64,000 bases of DNA, taken from positions 372,001 to 436,000 of the forward strand of contig CAXXCY010000003.1 of the NCBI GenBank assembly GCA_963674895.2, given 5' to 3'. Below the pieces are notes generated by a model. The model worked only from the letters and a program-made list of their open reading frames with translations. It was not told the origin of the DNA and searched no databases. Each line of letters opens with the position of its first letter. The stretch's first letter is position 1. The DNA is from CAXXOK01 sp963674895 (GTDB taxonomy: Bacteria > Bacillota > Clostridia > Christensenellales > Aristaeellaceae). This document shows, one piece after another, positions 36,738 to 45,256 of this stretch. The translations under genes and the position numbers were made by a program.

Positions 36738-37064
36738 AAATCGGCCTCCTGGCGGTTATTGGAGATAGAGAATATTAACATAAATGTTTGAATTAAATCA
36801 TATCACCTTTGCCTGACCATCATAGCACAGGTTTTGACAAGATGCAAGCGCGAAGCAGTTTCATTTTGCCGGCACACTATACGCAAGTATTTGATTGATA
36901 TTACTGGTATTTAGTTTCAGCGCGCTTCCGATACGGCGGTTATTTACAAAACTATGGCCATACATTCAATGGTGTTAATTAATTATCATATCTGAAACCC
37001 ACATGAGGCATTAGAATGGTTAAAATGATTAATATAGGTTATTATATTTTGTATGATTTACACA

Positions 37065-37094
37065 TTGTAATCATCGGAGATATTCGTATATAAT
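37065..37094 (+). promoter_or_regulatory. Promoter of operon B
   Basis: TTGTAA (37065-37070) and a perfect TATAAT (37089-37094) are 18 bp apart, about 50 bp before the HAD gene. The surrounding 400-bp region is A+T-rich and must also hold the promoter of the divergent phosphodiesterase; no clear box was found for that. Confidence 0.55.
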
Positions 37095-37146
37095 AACAAA
37101 GTGGTAAAATAATAACATTCTGAAATCAATACTATTCGGGGGCTTT

Positions 37147-37851
37147 ATGTACGCTTTGCTTGATTGGGATTCGACACTCCGTAAAAGCGCAACGCTGTTT
37201 TCCTGGATGACATTTATGCACAAGAAGGGCTTCCTGCCTGCCGGAGCATTGGAAGAGCACGATGAAATCGTCAGCAACTACAGGGCCGGTAAACTGACAC
37301 ACGATGAATTATCCGAAGAGATTAACGCGCACTATCTGCGTGTCATCAAGGGAATGAAATTGGAGGCGTATCAGAAGTATCTGCAGGAATTCCTGAGAAG
37401 CGATATCGGGCCGCGCATCCCGACAACGGTCGTGATAACAGATTGGCTGAAGCGCAATGCGATTGATATTATCGTCGTCAGCGGGTCTCCGCTGCGCATC
37501 ATCCGGAACCATTTCGACTGGATGGGCGTAAAGCGGGCGTTCGCGTTGGAGGAAGGCGTCACCGACGGCTGCTTCAACGGGCAAAAGCTGTCCGACGGGG
37601 GATCGGATAAAAGCAAAATCGTTCAAGCCTGTTTGGCGACATACCACGAAGAACCCATCCTGGCAATGGGCGATTCCATGTCCGACTATCCTTTGATACA
37701 GGCGGCGAAGCTCTCCATAATGGTTGGAAACGAATGCGGCTTCCCCGACCGGATGCATGGAATTGCCGCAAGAATAGAACAAAGCGACAAGGGCACGCGC
37801 AAGCTCAAGCGGATACTATGTGACTTTGAAGAGACATGGGGGAAACTGTGA
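37147..37851 (+). CDS. HAD-superfamily phosphatase (HAD-IB type)
   Basis: A 234-residue hydrolase. Motif I is Asp6-x-Asp8-x-Thr10 (LDWDSTLRK), motif II is the Ser in IIVVSGSPLR, and motif IV is MGDSMSDYPLI; a helical cap fills residues 20-90, like phosphoserine phosphatase. It would remove phosphate from a small metabolite in the cytoplasm. It is the first gene of operon B, and with the divergent phosphodiesterase could finish dephosphorylation of an imported phosphodiester. RBS TCGGGGGC precedes the start. Confidence 0.85.
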   Translation: MYALLDWDSTLRKSATLFSWMTFMHKKGFLPAGALEEHDEIVSNYRAGKLTHDELSEEINAHYLRVIKGMKLEAYQKYLQEFLRSDIGPRIPTTVVITDWLKRNAIDIIVVSGSPLRIIRNHFDWMGVKRAFALEEGVTDGCFNGQKLSDGGSDKSKIVQACLATYHEEPILAMGDSMSDYPLIQAAKLSIMVGNECGFPDRMHGIAARIEQSDKGTRKLKRILCDFEETWGKL

Positions 37852-37853
37852 AT

Positions 37854-38375
37854 ATGAGTTCTTATCAGAACGATCCGATCTTCACGAGGCGTTCCATTCG
37901 CGAATACACAAGCGAGCCAGTCGGCGCGGAACAGATCGACCGCATCATCCGCGCCGGCATGCAGGCGCCTACCGCGCTGAACGGCCGGGGGTGGGAGTTT
38001 TTCGTATATACGAAACAAAAAAGCAAGGACGCTATCGCGAAGATGAGCCCGTACGCGGCGATGGCCGCGAGGGCCGCCGCCGTGATCGTGCTGTGCGCAA
38101 ACCAGGACACTATCAAATTGAACCGGGAAGAAAGCTGGTTTGTACAGGGTCTTTCGGCATGCACGCAAAACATGCTTTTACAAATCACAATCGAAAACCT
38201 GGGAGGCGTTTGGCTGGGCTGTTACCCGCGTGAAGCGCGTATGCGGTACCTGCAGGAACAGTTTCAGTATCCGCAGCACATCGTTCCCTTTTCCGTTATT
38301 CCGTTGGGTCACAGCAATCAGAGAAATTGTTTTGAGGATCGCTATGATCCCGGGGAAATACATTTAGAAAGATAA
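37854..38375 (+). CDS. Nitroreductase-family FMN oxidoreductase
   Basis: A 173-residue flavoprotein of the nitroreductase fold: FTRRSIREYTSEPVGAEQID (FMN phosphate contact), GMQAPTALNGRGWEFFV, then NMLLQITIENLGGVWLGCYP near the C-terminus, ending in VIPLGHSN. The start used lies two bases past the HAD stop, with GGGGGAAACTGTGA upstream. Function in this operon is unknown; members reduce quinones, nitro compounds or flavins. Confidence 0.9.
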   Translation: MSSYQNDPIFTRRSIREYTSEPVGAEQIDRIIRAGMQAPTALNGRGWEFFVYTKQKSKDAIAKMSPYAAMAARAAAVIVLCANQDTIKLNREESWFVQGLSACTQNMLLQITIENLGGVWLGCYPREARMRYLQEQFQYPQHIVPFSVIPLGHSNQRNCFEDRYDPGEIHLER

Positions 38376-38406
38376 GCATATGGGAGAAGGGGGCTGAAAA
38401 TCCGTC

Positions 38407-39462
38407 ATGGCACAGATCATCATGAAGAACATCTGTAAAAGCTTCGGACCTGTGAAGGTTATCGAGAATCTGAACCTGACGATTCCCGACGGCTCGTTCA
38501 CGGTGCTCGTGGGTCCCTCGGGCTGCGGGAAAACCACACTGCTGCGCATGATCGCGGGAATCGGACCGGCAACATCGGGTAAAATTTATCTCGATCAGGA
38601 AGAGATCAGCGACGTGCCCCCGGGGAAAAGAAATATCGCCATGGTATTTCAAAATTATGCGATCTACCCCACGATGTCCGTCCGCGGCAACATCGAGTAC
38701 GGGCTGAAAAACAACAAAGTACCTAAACCCGAGCGTGAAAAACTGGTTATGGAAGTTGCCCAGGCCGTCGGACTGACGGAATACCTGAACCGCAGCCCGG
38801 GTACGCTTTCCGGCGGCCAGCGCCAACGCGTCGCATTGGCACGCGCCATGGTGAAAAAACCCAAGGTATTTCTGATGGACGAACCTTTGTCCAATCTGGA
38901 TGCAAAGCTGCGCGTCGCAATGCGCTGCGAGCTGATTGAAATACACAACCGCCTCCAGTCCACCTTTGTATACGTGACGCACGATCAGGTCGAGGCGATG
39001 TCGATGGCGGACAATATCGTGCTGATGAACGCCGGGACCATTCAGCAGCAGGCAAACCCTTCCGTAATCTATCGCGATCCGAACAATGTATTTTCTGCGA
39101 AATTCATCGGGACGCCGCCCATGAACGTTTTGCCGCTTCCGGGAGATAAGTTTATCGGTTTCAGGCCGGAGCGGTGTTTTCTCTCCGGGGGGAATACGGA
39201 TTCTCTCGTGCAAATACGCGGCAGAATCCGCACGAAAGAAATGCTGGGTTCGGAAACGCTTTACAAAGTAGATACCGCGAAGGGCACGCTGATGATTAAA
39301 ACGGATACGGAAGCCTTTAGCTTCGACGAGACGGTAAACGTGTCTGTGGAAGCGGATTCGCTGTACTTTTTTAACAGCGGCGAGGCGCGGATCCGTAAGA
39401 ACGACGTATCCGAAGACGAATATGCCGTACTGCTCGAAGAAGCAAGGAGAGAATGTAAATGA
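38407..39462 (+). CDS. ABC transporter ATPase, UgpC/MalK type
   Basis: A 351-residue ATPase closely similar to that at 27.8 kb. Walker A GPSGCGKTTLLR, signature LSGGQRQRVALARAMVKKP, Walker B VFLMDEPLSNLD, switch His in YVTHDQVEAMSMADN, TOBE-like C-terminus. Its stop overlaps the start of the next permease by 4 bases, suggesting coupled translation. Confidence 0.93.
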   Translation: MAQIIMKNICKSFGPVKVIENLNLTIPDGSFTVLVGPSGCGKTTLLRMIAGIGPATSGKIYLDQEEISDVPPGKRNIAMVFQNYAIYPTMSVRGNIEYGLKNNKVPKPEREKLVMEVAQAVGLTEYLNRSPGTLSGGQRQRVALARAMVKKPKVFLMDEPLSNLDAKLRVAMRCELIEIHNRLQSTFVYVTHDQVEAMSMADNIVLMNAGTIQQQANPSVIYRDPNNVFSAKFIGTPPMNVLPLPGDKFIGFRPERCFLSGGNTDSLVQIRGRIRTKEMLGSETLYKVDTAKGTLMIKTDTEAFSFDETVNVSVEADSLYFFNSGEARIRKNDVSEDEYAVLLEEARRECK

Positions 39463-40373
39463 CCGCTGCGTTCACGCCTGCCAAAGAGCAAATAAAGCAA
39501 AGGAAGCTGCTTAAAAAAGGCTTGCCCTATTTTATGGTAACGCCTTCTACGATTTTTTTGCTGATCTTTACGGTTTATCCCGTTATCAATCTGGCGTTCC
39601 TGAGCTTCTTCCAATACAACCTGATCAATCCCAACAAGAAATTCGTCGGTTTCCGCAATTACGAGCAAATCCTGTTTATCCGCGACGATTTTATCACGGC
39701 GCTAAAGAATACCGCCGTGTTTTCGTTTGCCCACGTGTTTTTCCTGATACTGTTTGCCCTGCTGTTCGCTACGTGGCTGCAAAAGAAAAAACCGCTGAAC
39801 AATTTCTCGCAAACCGCCATTTTTACGCCGCATCTCGTTTCCATGCTGTCCTGCAGCATGATCTGGTCCTGGCTGATGGACGACGCAGGCCTGTTCAATA
39901 CGGTTCTGCAATTTTTCAGCCTCTCGCCCTTAAGGTGGCTGAACAGTTCTTCCACAGCCATGCTTTCCATCGTCATCGTATCGGTTTGGAAATCGATCGG
40001 CTATTACTCGCTGATTCTTGTGGCGTCGCTCAAGGCAATTCCTGGGGAGATCTACGAGGCGGCCGATATGGACAACGCCAGCCCGGCAAGCAAGTTTTTC
40101 AACATCACCATTCCGATGCTGTCTCCCCAGCTGCTGTTTCTGCTGGTCATGATTACCATCAATTCCTTTAAGGTGTTCGACGCCGTCAAGGTGCTTACGG
40201 AAGGCGGACCGGGAGACGCCACCAACGTGCTGGCCTATTATATCTACAACATGGCGTTCTCTAACTTTAAGATCGGCACGGCCGCCGCGGCCGGAATCAT
40301 CCTGATGATCATCCTGAGCATTTTGACGATCGTGTATTTCAAAGTACTGAAAAACCGAGTGTATTACCAATAG
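39459..40373 (+). CDS. ABC sugar transporter permease (UgpA/MalF type)
   Basis: A 304-residue permease with six membrane segments and the docking loop IYEAADMDNASPASKFFNITI. It is the counterpart of the permease at 28.9 kb and begins inside the end of the ATPase gene, with AAGGAGAGAATGTAA as ribosome site. Confidence 0.92.
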   Translation: MTAAFTPAKEQIKQRKLLKKGLPYFMVTPSTIFLLIFTVYPVINLAFLSFFQYNLINPNKKFVGFRNYEQILFIRDDFITALKNTAVFSFAHVFFLILFALLFATWLQKKKPLNNFSQTAIFTPHLVSMLSCSMIWSWLMDDAGLFNTVLQFFSLSPLRWLNSSSTAMLSIVIVSVWKSIGYYSLILVASLKAIPGEIYEAADMDNASPASKFFNITIPMLSPQLLFLLVMITINSFKVFDAVKVLTEGGPGDATNVLAYYIYNMAFSNFKIGTAAAAGIILMIILSILTIVYFKVLKNRVYYQ

Positions 40374-40388
40374 GAAAGGAGGAGCGGC

Positions 40389-41237
40389 ATGATTAAGAAT
40401 CCTATTCTCCGTAAAATCCGGTATAAGGCGCCGGGCGCCGTCAACGACGCAATCAAGCTGATCGTCGTTTTGCTGTTCATGTTCCCGTTCTACTGGCTGA
40501 TCGTCACCTCGTTCAAGACGTATGCCGAAACGGTTGCCTCTCCGCCGACCATGTGGCCGCAGCTTTGGACCCTGGAAGCTTACGGGACCGTAATCAATGG
40601 GATGAACCTGTGGAGCTACATCAAAAATACAATCATTATTACGGCCAGTGTGATCGTTTTGCAATGCGCCGTTATGATCCCGGCCGCCTATGCGTTTGCG
40701 AGATATAAATTCAAAGGCGGCGGTCTTCTGTTCGGGCTGGTTTTAATCGCGCAAATGGTACCCGTGCAGATTACGTTCATCAGCATCTACCTGATGATGT
40801 CAAAACTCATGCTTCTTAACTCGCTCTGGCCGCAGATCATACCCTTCGGCGCGAATGCGTTCGGCATCTTCCTGATGCGACAGAATTTCAAACAAATTCC
40901 TGATGAGATTGTCGAGGCGGCAAGGCTGGACAATGCCGGCGAAATGAAAATCATGTGGCAGATCATGCTGCCGATGGCAAAATCATCCATGATTACAGTT
41001 GCGCTGTTTAGCTTTATCGGCCATTGGAACTCATATTTCTGGCCGTTGGTTATGACCAACAATAACGCGTTCCGCCCGATTTCTATCGCCATCGCATCTT
41101 TGAACAACGTCGAGAACGGTCTCAACTGGGCCACGATTATGGCCGGCAATGTGCTGATGATCCTCCCGCTGATGATTCTTTTCATCTTCGCCAGTCAGAA
41201 GATCATCAAATCGTTCACGTATCGTGGTGTGAAATAA
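40389..41237 (+). CDS. ABC sugar transporter permease (UgpE/MalG type)
   Basis: A 282-residue permease with docking loop IVEAARLDNAGEMKIMWQIM and the WNSYFWPLVMT segment; paralogue of the gene at 29.8 kb. GGAAAGGAGGAGCGGC precedes the start. Confidence 0.92.
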   Translation: MIKNPILRKIRYKAPGAVNDAIKLIVVLLFMFPFYWLIVTSFKTYAETVASPPTMWPQLWTLEAYGTVINGMNLWSYIKNTIIITASVIVLQCAVMIPAAYAFARYKFKGGGLLFGLVLIAQMVPVQITFISIYLMMSKLMLLNSLWPQIIPFGANAFGIFLMRQNFKQIPDEIVEAARLDNAGEMKIMWQIMLPMAKSSMITVALFSFIGHWNSYFWPLVMTNNNAFRPISIAIASLNNVENGLNWATIMAGNVLMILPLMILFIFASQKIIKSFTYRGVK

Positions 41238-41293
41238 CGATACTCACCCGGTGAAATACCCGGTGAATAATATTTTATAAAGGAGATTGACCC

Positions 41294-42592
41294 ATGAAAA
41301 AGCTCGTAGCCCTGTTACTCACCCTCGTTCTGGTTTCAAGCATGGCCGTTATCCCCGCCGCCCTGGCGGATGATCTCGGCAATCCCGAGGGCGTGACCAT
41401 CTCGCTGTGGCATGCCCGCAGCACCGGCAAGAATTACGATCAACTGGTGAAAGCCGTTGCGCAGTTCAACGCCACCAACAAATACGGTATTACCGTAGAA
41501 GAGGTTTTCCAAGGCGGTAACGCCGAAACCGCAGAAGCCACAATGACCGCAATTGCCGGCAACAACGCCCCCACGATGACGACCCTGACCGTCCTGTACG
41601 TCACGCAGTTTGCCACCAATTATGTACTTGCCGATATGAACCCCTATGCCGAGCGCGACGCGGACAGCTTCTCGGTTGACAACTACCTGAGCGCGCTGCT
41701 TGAGTTCTCTTACTACGACGATATGCTGATCAGCTTTCCGTATTGCCGGTCTACGGCGGTCTTCTACTACAATAAAGACATGTTCGCGGCAGCCGGTTAT
41801 GATGAAGTGCCCGCAACCATGGAAGAGCTAACGGAAGCGCTGAAGGTTATCATGGCGCAAAACGAAGGCGTTGACGGCCTGTGCTTCAACAACGACACCT
41901 GGTACATTGACAACTTCCTGGTACAGCTTGGCACCTCCGAGATCGACAAGGGCGGCGTTACCATGAGCTGCCTGGAGGACGGATCGATGCTTAAGGTGCT
42001 CACGTATTGGAAGGATTGGATTGACGCAGGCTGGTGCATTCCGCCCACTGTTACGTCCGCTGCCACCAACATGCGCGAAGCTTTCTACCAGGGCAAGCTG
42101 GCCTGTTTCTTTGAAAGCTCCGGTGGTATGGCCAACATTCTCAGTCTCAGCGCGGAAAACGGCATCAACGTCGGCGTCGCTTATTTGCCCTATCTGTCCG
42201 AGGGTAAAGCGGCGGCTCCCGCGGGCGGTACGAACATTGCCGTTCTTGCAAGCGCAAGCGCCGATGAACAGGCGGCAGCCTGGGAGTTTATCAAGTTCCT
42301 TGCCTCCGACGAGCAAAGCGCTGATAACTCCATGAGCACCGGTTACCTGCCCATCACCAAGTCCTCCGCGACGGCGGAAGATATGGTCGCGTACTGGGCT
42401 GAGAACCCCTCTTATAAAGCTGCTTTTGATCAGCTCAATGAGATCGGACACGACTTCCCCTTCTCCACCTATCTGTCGGAAGTCGCGACAGCGATTACGA
42501 CCGTTACCTCGCAGCTGATCATCGACGGCACCATTACTCCCGAGGAAGCGCTTAATGCCATTCAAAAGAACGCTTCTATGATCGAATGGTAA
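41294..42592 (+). CDS. Extracellular solute-binding protein (UgpB-like)
   Basis: A 432-residue exported binding protein of operon B. The signal peptide ends AALADD with no lipobox Cys. The mature protein has VTISLWHARSTGKNYDQLVK, SFPYCRSTAVFYYNKDMFAA and APAGGTNIAVLASASADE, as in glycerol-3-phosphate/sugar-binding UgpB relatives, which suits a phosphate-containing ligand. TAAAGGAGATTGACCC gives the start. A hairpin follows the gene. Confidence 0.9.
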   Translation: MKKLVALLLTLVLVSSMAVIPAALADDLGNPEGVTISLWHARSTGKNYDQLVKAVAQFNATNKYGITVEEVFQGGNAETAEATMTAIAGNNAPTMTTLTVLYVTQFATNYVLADMNPYAERDADSFSVDNYLSALLEFSYYDDMLISFPYCRSTAVFYYNKDMFAAAGYDEVPATMEELTEALKVIMAQNEGVDGLCFNNDTWYIDNFLVQLGTSEIDKGGVTMSCLEDGSMLKVLTYWKDWIDAGWCIPPTVTSAATNMREAFYQGKLACFFESSGGMANILSLSAENGINVGVAYLPYLSEGKAAAPAGGTNIAVLASASADEQAAAWEFIKFLASDEQSADNSMSTGYLPITKSSATAEDMVAYWAENPSYKAAFDQLNEIGHDFPFSTYLSEVATAITTVTSQLIIDGTITPEEALNAIQKNASMIEW

Positions 42593-42626
42593 GGTAGCGC
42601 TGCCAAAATCACGGATTCGCTTGAAA

Positions 42627-42655
42627 GGCGGAGGGGAAGCGCTTCTCCCTCCGCC
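42627..42655 (+). promoter_or_regulatory. Intercistronic hairpin after binding-protein gene
   Basis: GGCGGAGGG pairs with CCCTCCGCC, and inside it GAAGC pairs with GCTTC, giving a nearly continuous stem with no T-run. It separates the binding-protein gene from the YesL gene and probably sets relative mRNA levels. Confidence 0.6.
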
Positions 42656-42679
42656 GAATTCCTCGAAAGGAGCTTGACG

Positions 42680-43285
42680 ATGTTTGCAGAAAATAGTTAC
42701 GGGCGCTTTTTCAATCGCGTTGGCGATGTGATATGGCTGAATCTGCTGTGGGCTGTATTCTGTATCCCGTTGGTTACTATTGGCGCATCTACTGCCGCCG
42801 CATACGCCGTCGCGTTCCAATGGAACGAGACGGATATCAGCAATAATGCACGTAATTTTATTTCCGCCTTCCGTTCAAATTTCAAGCAATCGACAATCAT
42901 TTGGCTGCTGAGTATCGCTGGTTCGTTCGCCGGCATGAGCATGTTGCGTGCCGCCGCGTCTCTGAGCGGCTTATCTTCCCAAATCATGTACGCCATTTCC
43001 GTATTCTTTCTTGCAATACTGGCTGTGTTTTCATTGCTGGCGTTCCCCATTATCGCAAAATTCGACGTGTCCATCAGGCAGGTGATTGCGGATACCCTCT
43101 ATCTGCTGTTCCGCCAAACGTGGACTGTACTGGCCGTAGTGCTGACGACGGCAGCCGGTATATATATCGCATATGCGATTGCGCCGCCTGTTTTTGCGGT
43201 TTTAGGCGGACTTCTTATTTACTTAAACGGCATTACGCTCCATCAAGTATTTAAGAAAGTTCTAGTCAATTCCAGTAACATGTAA
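42680..43285 (+). CDS. YesL-like DUF624 membrane protein
   Basis: A 201-residue protein with about five hydrophobic segments and the DUF624 start FGRFFNRVGDVIWLNLLW-like pattern (YGRFFNRVGDVIWLNLLW). Such proteins are common next to Firmicutes sugar ABC operons; their role is unknown, perhaps assisting the transporter. The ATG is preceded by AAAGGAGCTTGACG. Confidence 0.85.
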   Translation: MFAENSYGRFFNRVGDVIWLNLLWAVFCIPLVTIGASTAAAYAVAFQWNETDISNNARNFISAFRSNFKQSTIIWLLSIAGSFAGMSMLRAAASLSGLSSQIMYAISVFFLAILAVFSLLAFPIIAKFDVSIRQVIADTLYLLFRQTWTVLAVVLTTAAGIYIAYAIAPPVFAVLGGLLIYLNGITLHQVFKKVLVNSSNM

Positions 43286-43348
43286 TATAATATTTTTTTA
43301 CTGGTATACAACAGCAAAGAATTCAGATGAAATGGTATGTGATACGTT

Positions 43349-44149
43349 ATGGCCGACGCGCAGCGCAGCAGAAGAATTGTGGATATTATCTCTTCCCAGG
43401 GTGCAAAGTCAGTAAAAATGCTGGCTTTGGAGCTCGGTGTATCCGAAATGACGGTACGCCGTGATTTGCAGCATCTGCGTGAGAGGGGAATCATCAATAT
43501 GCTGCACGGCCTCGCGTTCGGCAATGACGGGACCGAGGGCGTGTTTTATGATTTGCACGAACAGCAGCGGATTATGCATAACGAAAAAGCGGCGATCGGA
43601 CGCGTCGCAGCCGCCATGATAGAGCCTTCGGATTCCGTATATATCGACGGCGGCACAACCGCTGCGTTTATGGCGCGCAACATTCCGCGGGGGATGGATA
43701 TCACCGTGATTTGTTCCACTATCAACGTTTTGGTTGAGATGCATAAGAAGAATATCGAGAAAATCATTTTCAGCGGCGGATATTACCATGAAAGCACCCA
43801 GACCTTCGAGTCGCCTGAAGCTTTGATGATGCTGGGGAACATCCGCGCCAGCAAAGCGTTTGTCACATCCGCAGGGGTAAGCATGGAGCTGGGTCTGACC
43901 TGTGTCCACCAGTATGAAATCGGGCTGAAACGCCTGGGCTTGAATAACGCTTTGAAAAAGATTCTGATGGTTGACTCTTCGAAATTCGGCAAGGTCAGTT
44001 CTGCGTTCTTTGGCACACTCGCACAGATCGATACTATTGTGACCGATCAGGCGATCCCGGACGCCTGGATCAATTTTTTACGGGATTCCGGTAAAGAAAT
44101 CATTATTGCAAACAAGCCAGAAGGAGCTTTCAACGATGAACAGAAGTGA
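43349..44149 (+). CDS. DeoR-family transcriptional regulator
   Basis: A 266-residue repressor with an N-terminal helix-turn-helix (SVKMLALELGVSEMTVRRDL) and a DeoRC sensor domain (SDSVYIDGGTTAAFMARNIP, ILMVDSSKFGKVSSAFF). It is inside operon B directly before deoC, the enzyme whose substrate (deoxyribose-5-phosphate) is the classical ligand of DeoR. Autoregulation of the operon is the likely mode. Its end overlaps the start of the next gene by 14 bases. Confidence 0.92.
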   Translation: MADAQRSRRIVDIISSQGAKSVKMLALELGVSEMTVRRDLQHLRERGIINMLHGLAFGNDGTEGVFYDLHEQQRIMHNEKAAIGRVAAAMIEPSDSVYIDGGTTAAFMARNIPRGMDITVICSTINVLVEMHKKNIEKIIFSGGYYHESTQTFESPEALMMLGNIRASKAFVTSAGVSMELGLTCVHQYEIGLKRLGLNNALKKILMVDSSKFGKVSSAFFGTLAQIDTIVTDQAIPDAWINFLRDSGKEIIIANKPEGAFNDEQK

Positions 44150-44822
44150 ACTCTACGCCAAGGTTGACCATACCCTGCTGAAACCCGAAACCACATGGGA
44201 AGAGATCCAATCGTTCTGTGACGATGCGATTGCGTTTCAAACGGCCTCTGTCTGTATCCCGCCGTGCTATGTGAAACGCGCGCACAATTATGTAAGCGGA
44301 AAGATGACAATCTGCACCGTCATCGGCTTTCCCCTCGGCAACCAGACAACCGAAACAAAAGTATTCGAGGCGCAAAACGCCATTGAAAACGGCGCCGAAG
44401 AAATTGATATGGTCATCAATATAGGCGCGCTCAAGGCCGGGGATACGGAATATGTTCTGCATGAGATCCGCCAATTGAAAGCCGCGGTCGGCCATTTGAT
44501 CCTGAAAGTCATCATCGAAACCTGCCTGCTGACGGAAGCGGAGAAAATTACAATGTGCAAAATTGTGACGCAGGCAGGCGCCGATTATATCAAGACCTCG
44601 ACGGGCTTCTCAACCGCAGGCGCAACGTTTGAAGATATCGAGCTGTTCAGCGGGCATATCGGCCCCAATGTTAAAATGAAAGCTGCCGGCGGTATTTCGT
44701 CCTTTGCGGATGGGGAACGCTTTATCGCATTGGGCGCAAGCAGGCTGGGCACAAGCCGCATCATTAAAATGGCCAAGGCGGAAAGGAACGGAGCGGCTGA
44801 GAAAACCGACGGGACCTATTAG
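44136..44822 (+). CDS. deoC: Deoxyribose-phosphate aldolase
   Basis: A 228-residue class I aldolase that splits 2-deoxy-D-ribose-5-phosphate to glyceraldehyde-3-phosphate and acetaldehyde. The Schiff-base Lys is in DYIKTSTGFSTAGAT and the second Lys in VKMKAAGGISS; the early segment DHTLLKPETTWEEI and VCIPPCYV also fit. The ATG at 44136 is used because AGAAGGAGCTTT lies just upstream; the longer frame would begin further inside the regulator gene. As the last gene of operon B it points to a deoxypentose phosphate as an end product of the imported compound. Confidence 0.93.
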   Translation: MNRSELYAKVDHTLLKPETTWEEIQSFCDDAIAFQTASVCIPPCYVKRAHNYVSGKMTICTVIGFPLGNQTTETKVFEAQNAIENGAEEIDMVINIGALKAGDTEYVLHEIRQLKAAVGHLILKVIIETCLLTEAEKITMCKIVTQAGADYIKTSTGFSTAGATFEDIELFSGHIGPNVKMKAAGGISSFADGERFIALGASRLGTSRIIKMAKAERNGAAEKTDGTY

Positions 44823-45256
44823 GATAACCTGCCGGGCTTGTTCTATTATTAATATTAAAAACCATAAACTCGAATACCATACCCTGTGATGCGCCGGGAA
44901 GGCCGACAGCGAGGTCTTTTGCCCTTGCAGGCAAGCGTGCGCAGGGGGATGTTTTCCGATGGGAAGCATCGCGATCCGCTTACGGTTCCATCGCCTGCCC
45001 GCTCCTGCTGCGGCAGAGGATGTTTTCCACCGGGGCATACTGCCGCTTATTCTTACCGGTAGCTGTGGGGGAGACGGTATTCTGAAAAAACCGCAAGAAC
45101 CGCCGGATGTTTCCTCCTCGAAGAACACATCAACGACGCACTTGGGCTGGCATGATGGGGGCATTAAAGCATTCCCCGTCTCGTGGAAGCAGCGTCTAGC
45201 GCAATATCCAATGGGATGATAGCTAATTGCTGGCCTTGGCTTCGAATCATCATGTT
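44823..45256. other. Gene-free stretch after operon B
   Basis: No gene is recognised. The part near 44890-45220 is G+C-rich and has open frames on both strands but no start signals or family resemblance, so it could be a decayed gene. No clear terminator for deoC or for the convergent lactonase gene was found. Confidence 0.4.

Noticed and set aside
44610..45164. 184-codon reverse frame overlapping deoC
   Set aside because: It covers the deoC antisense and runs into an unassigned region; no start signal or motif.
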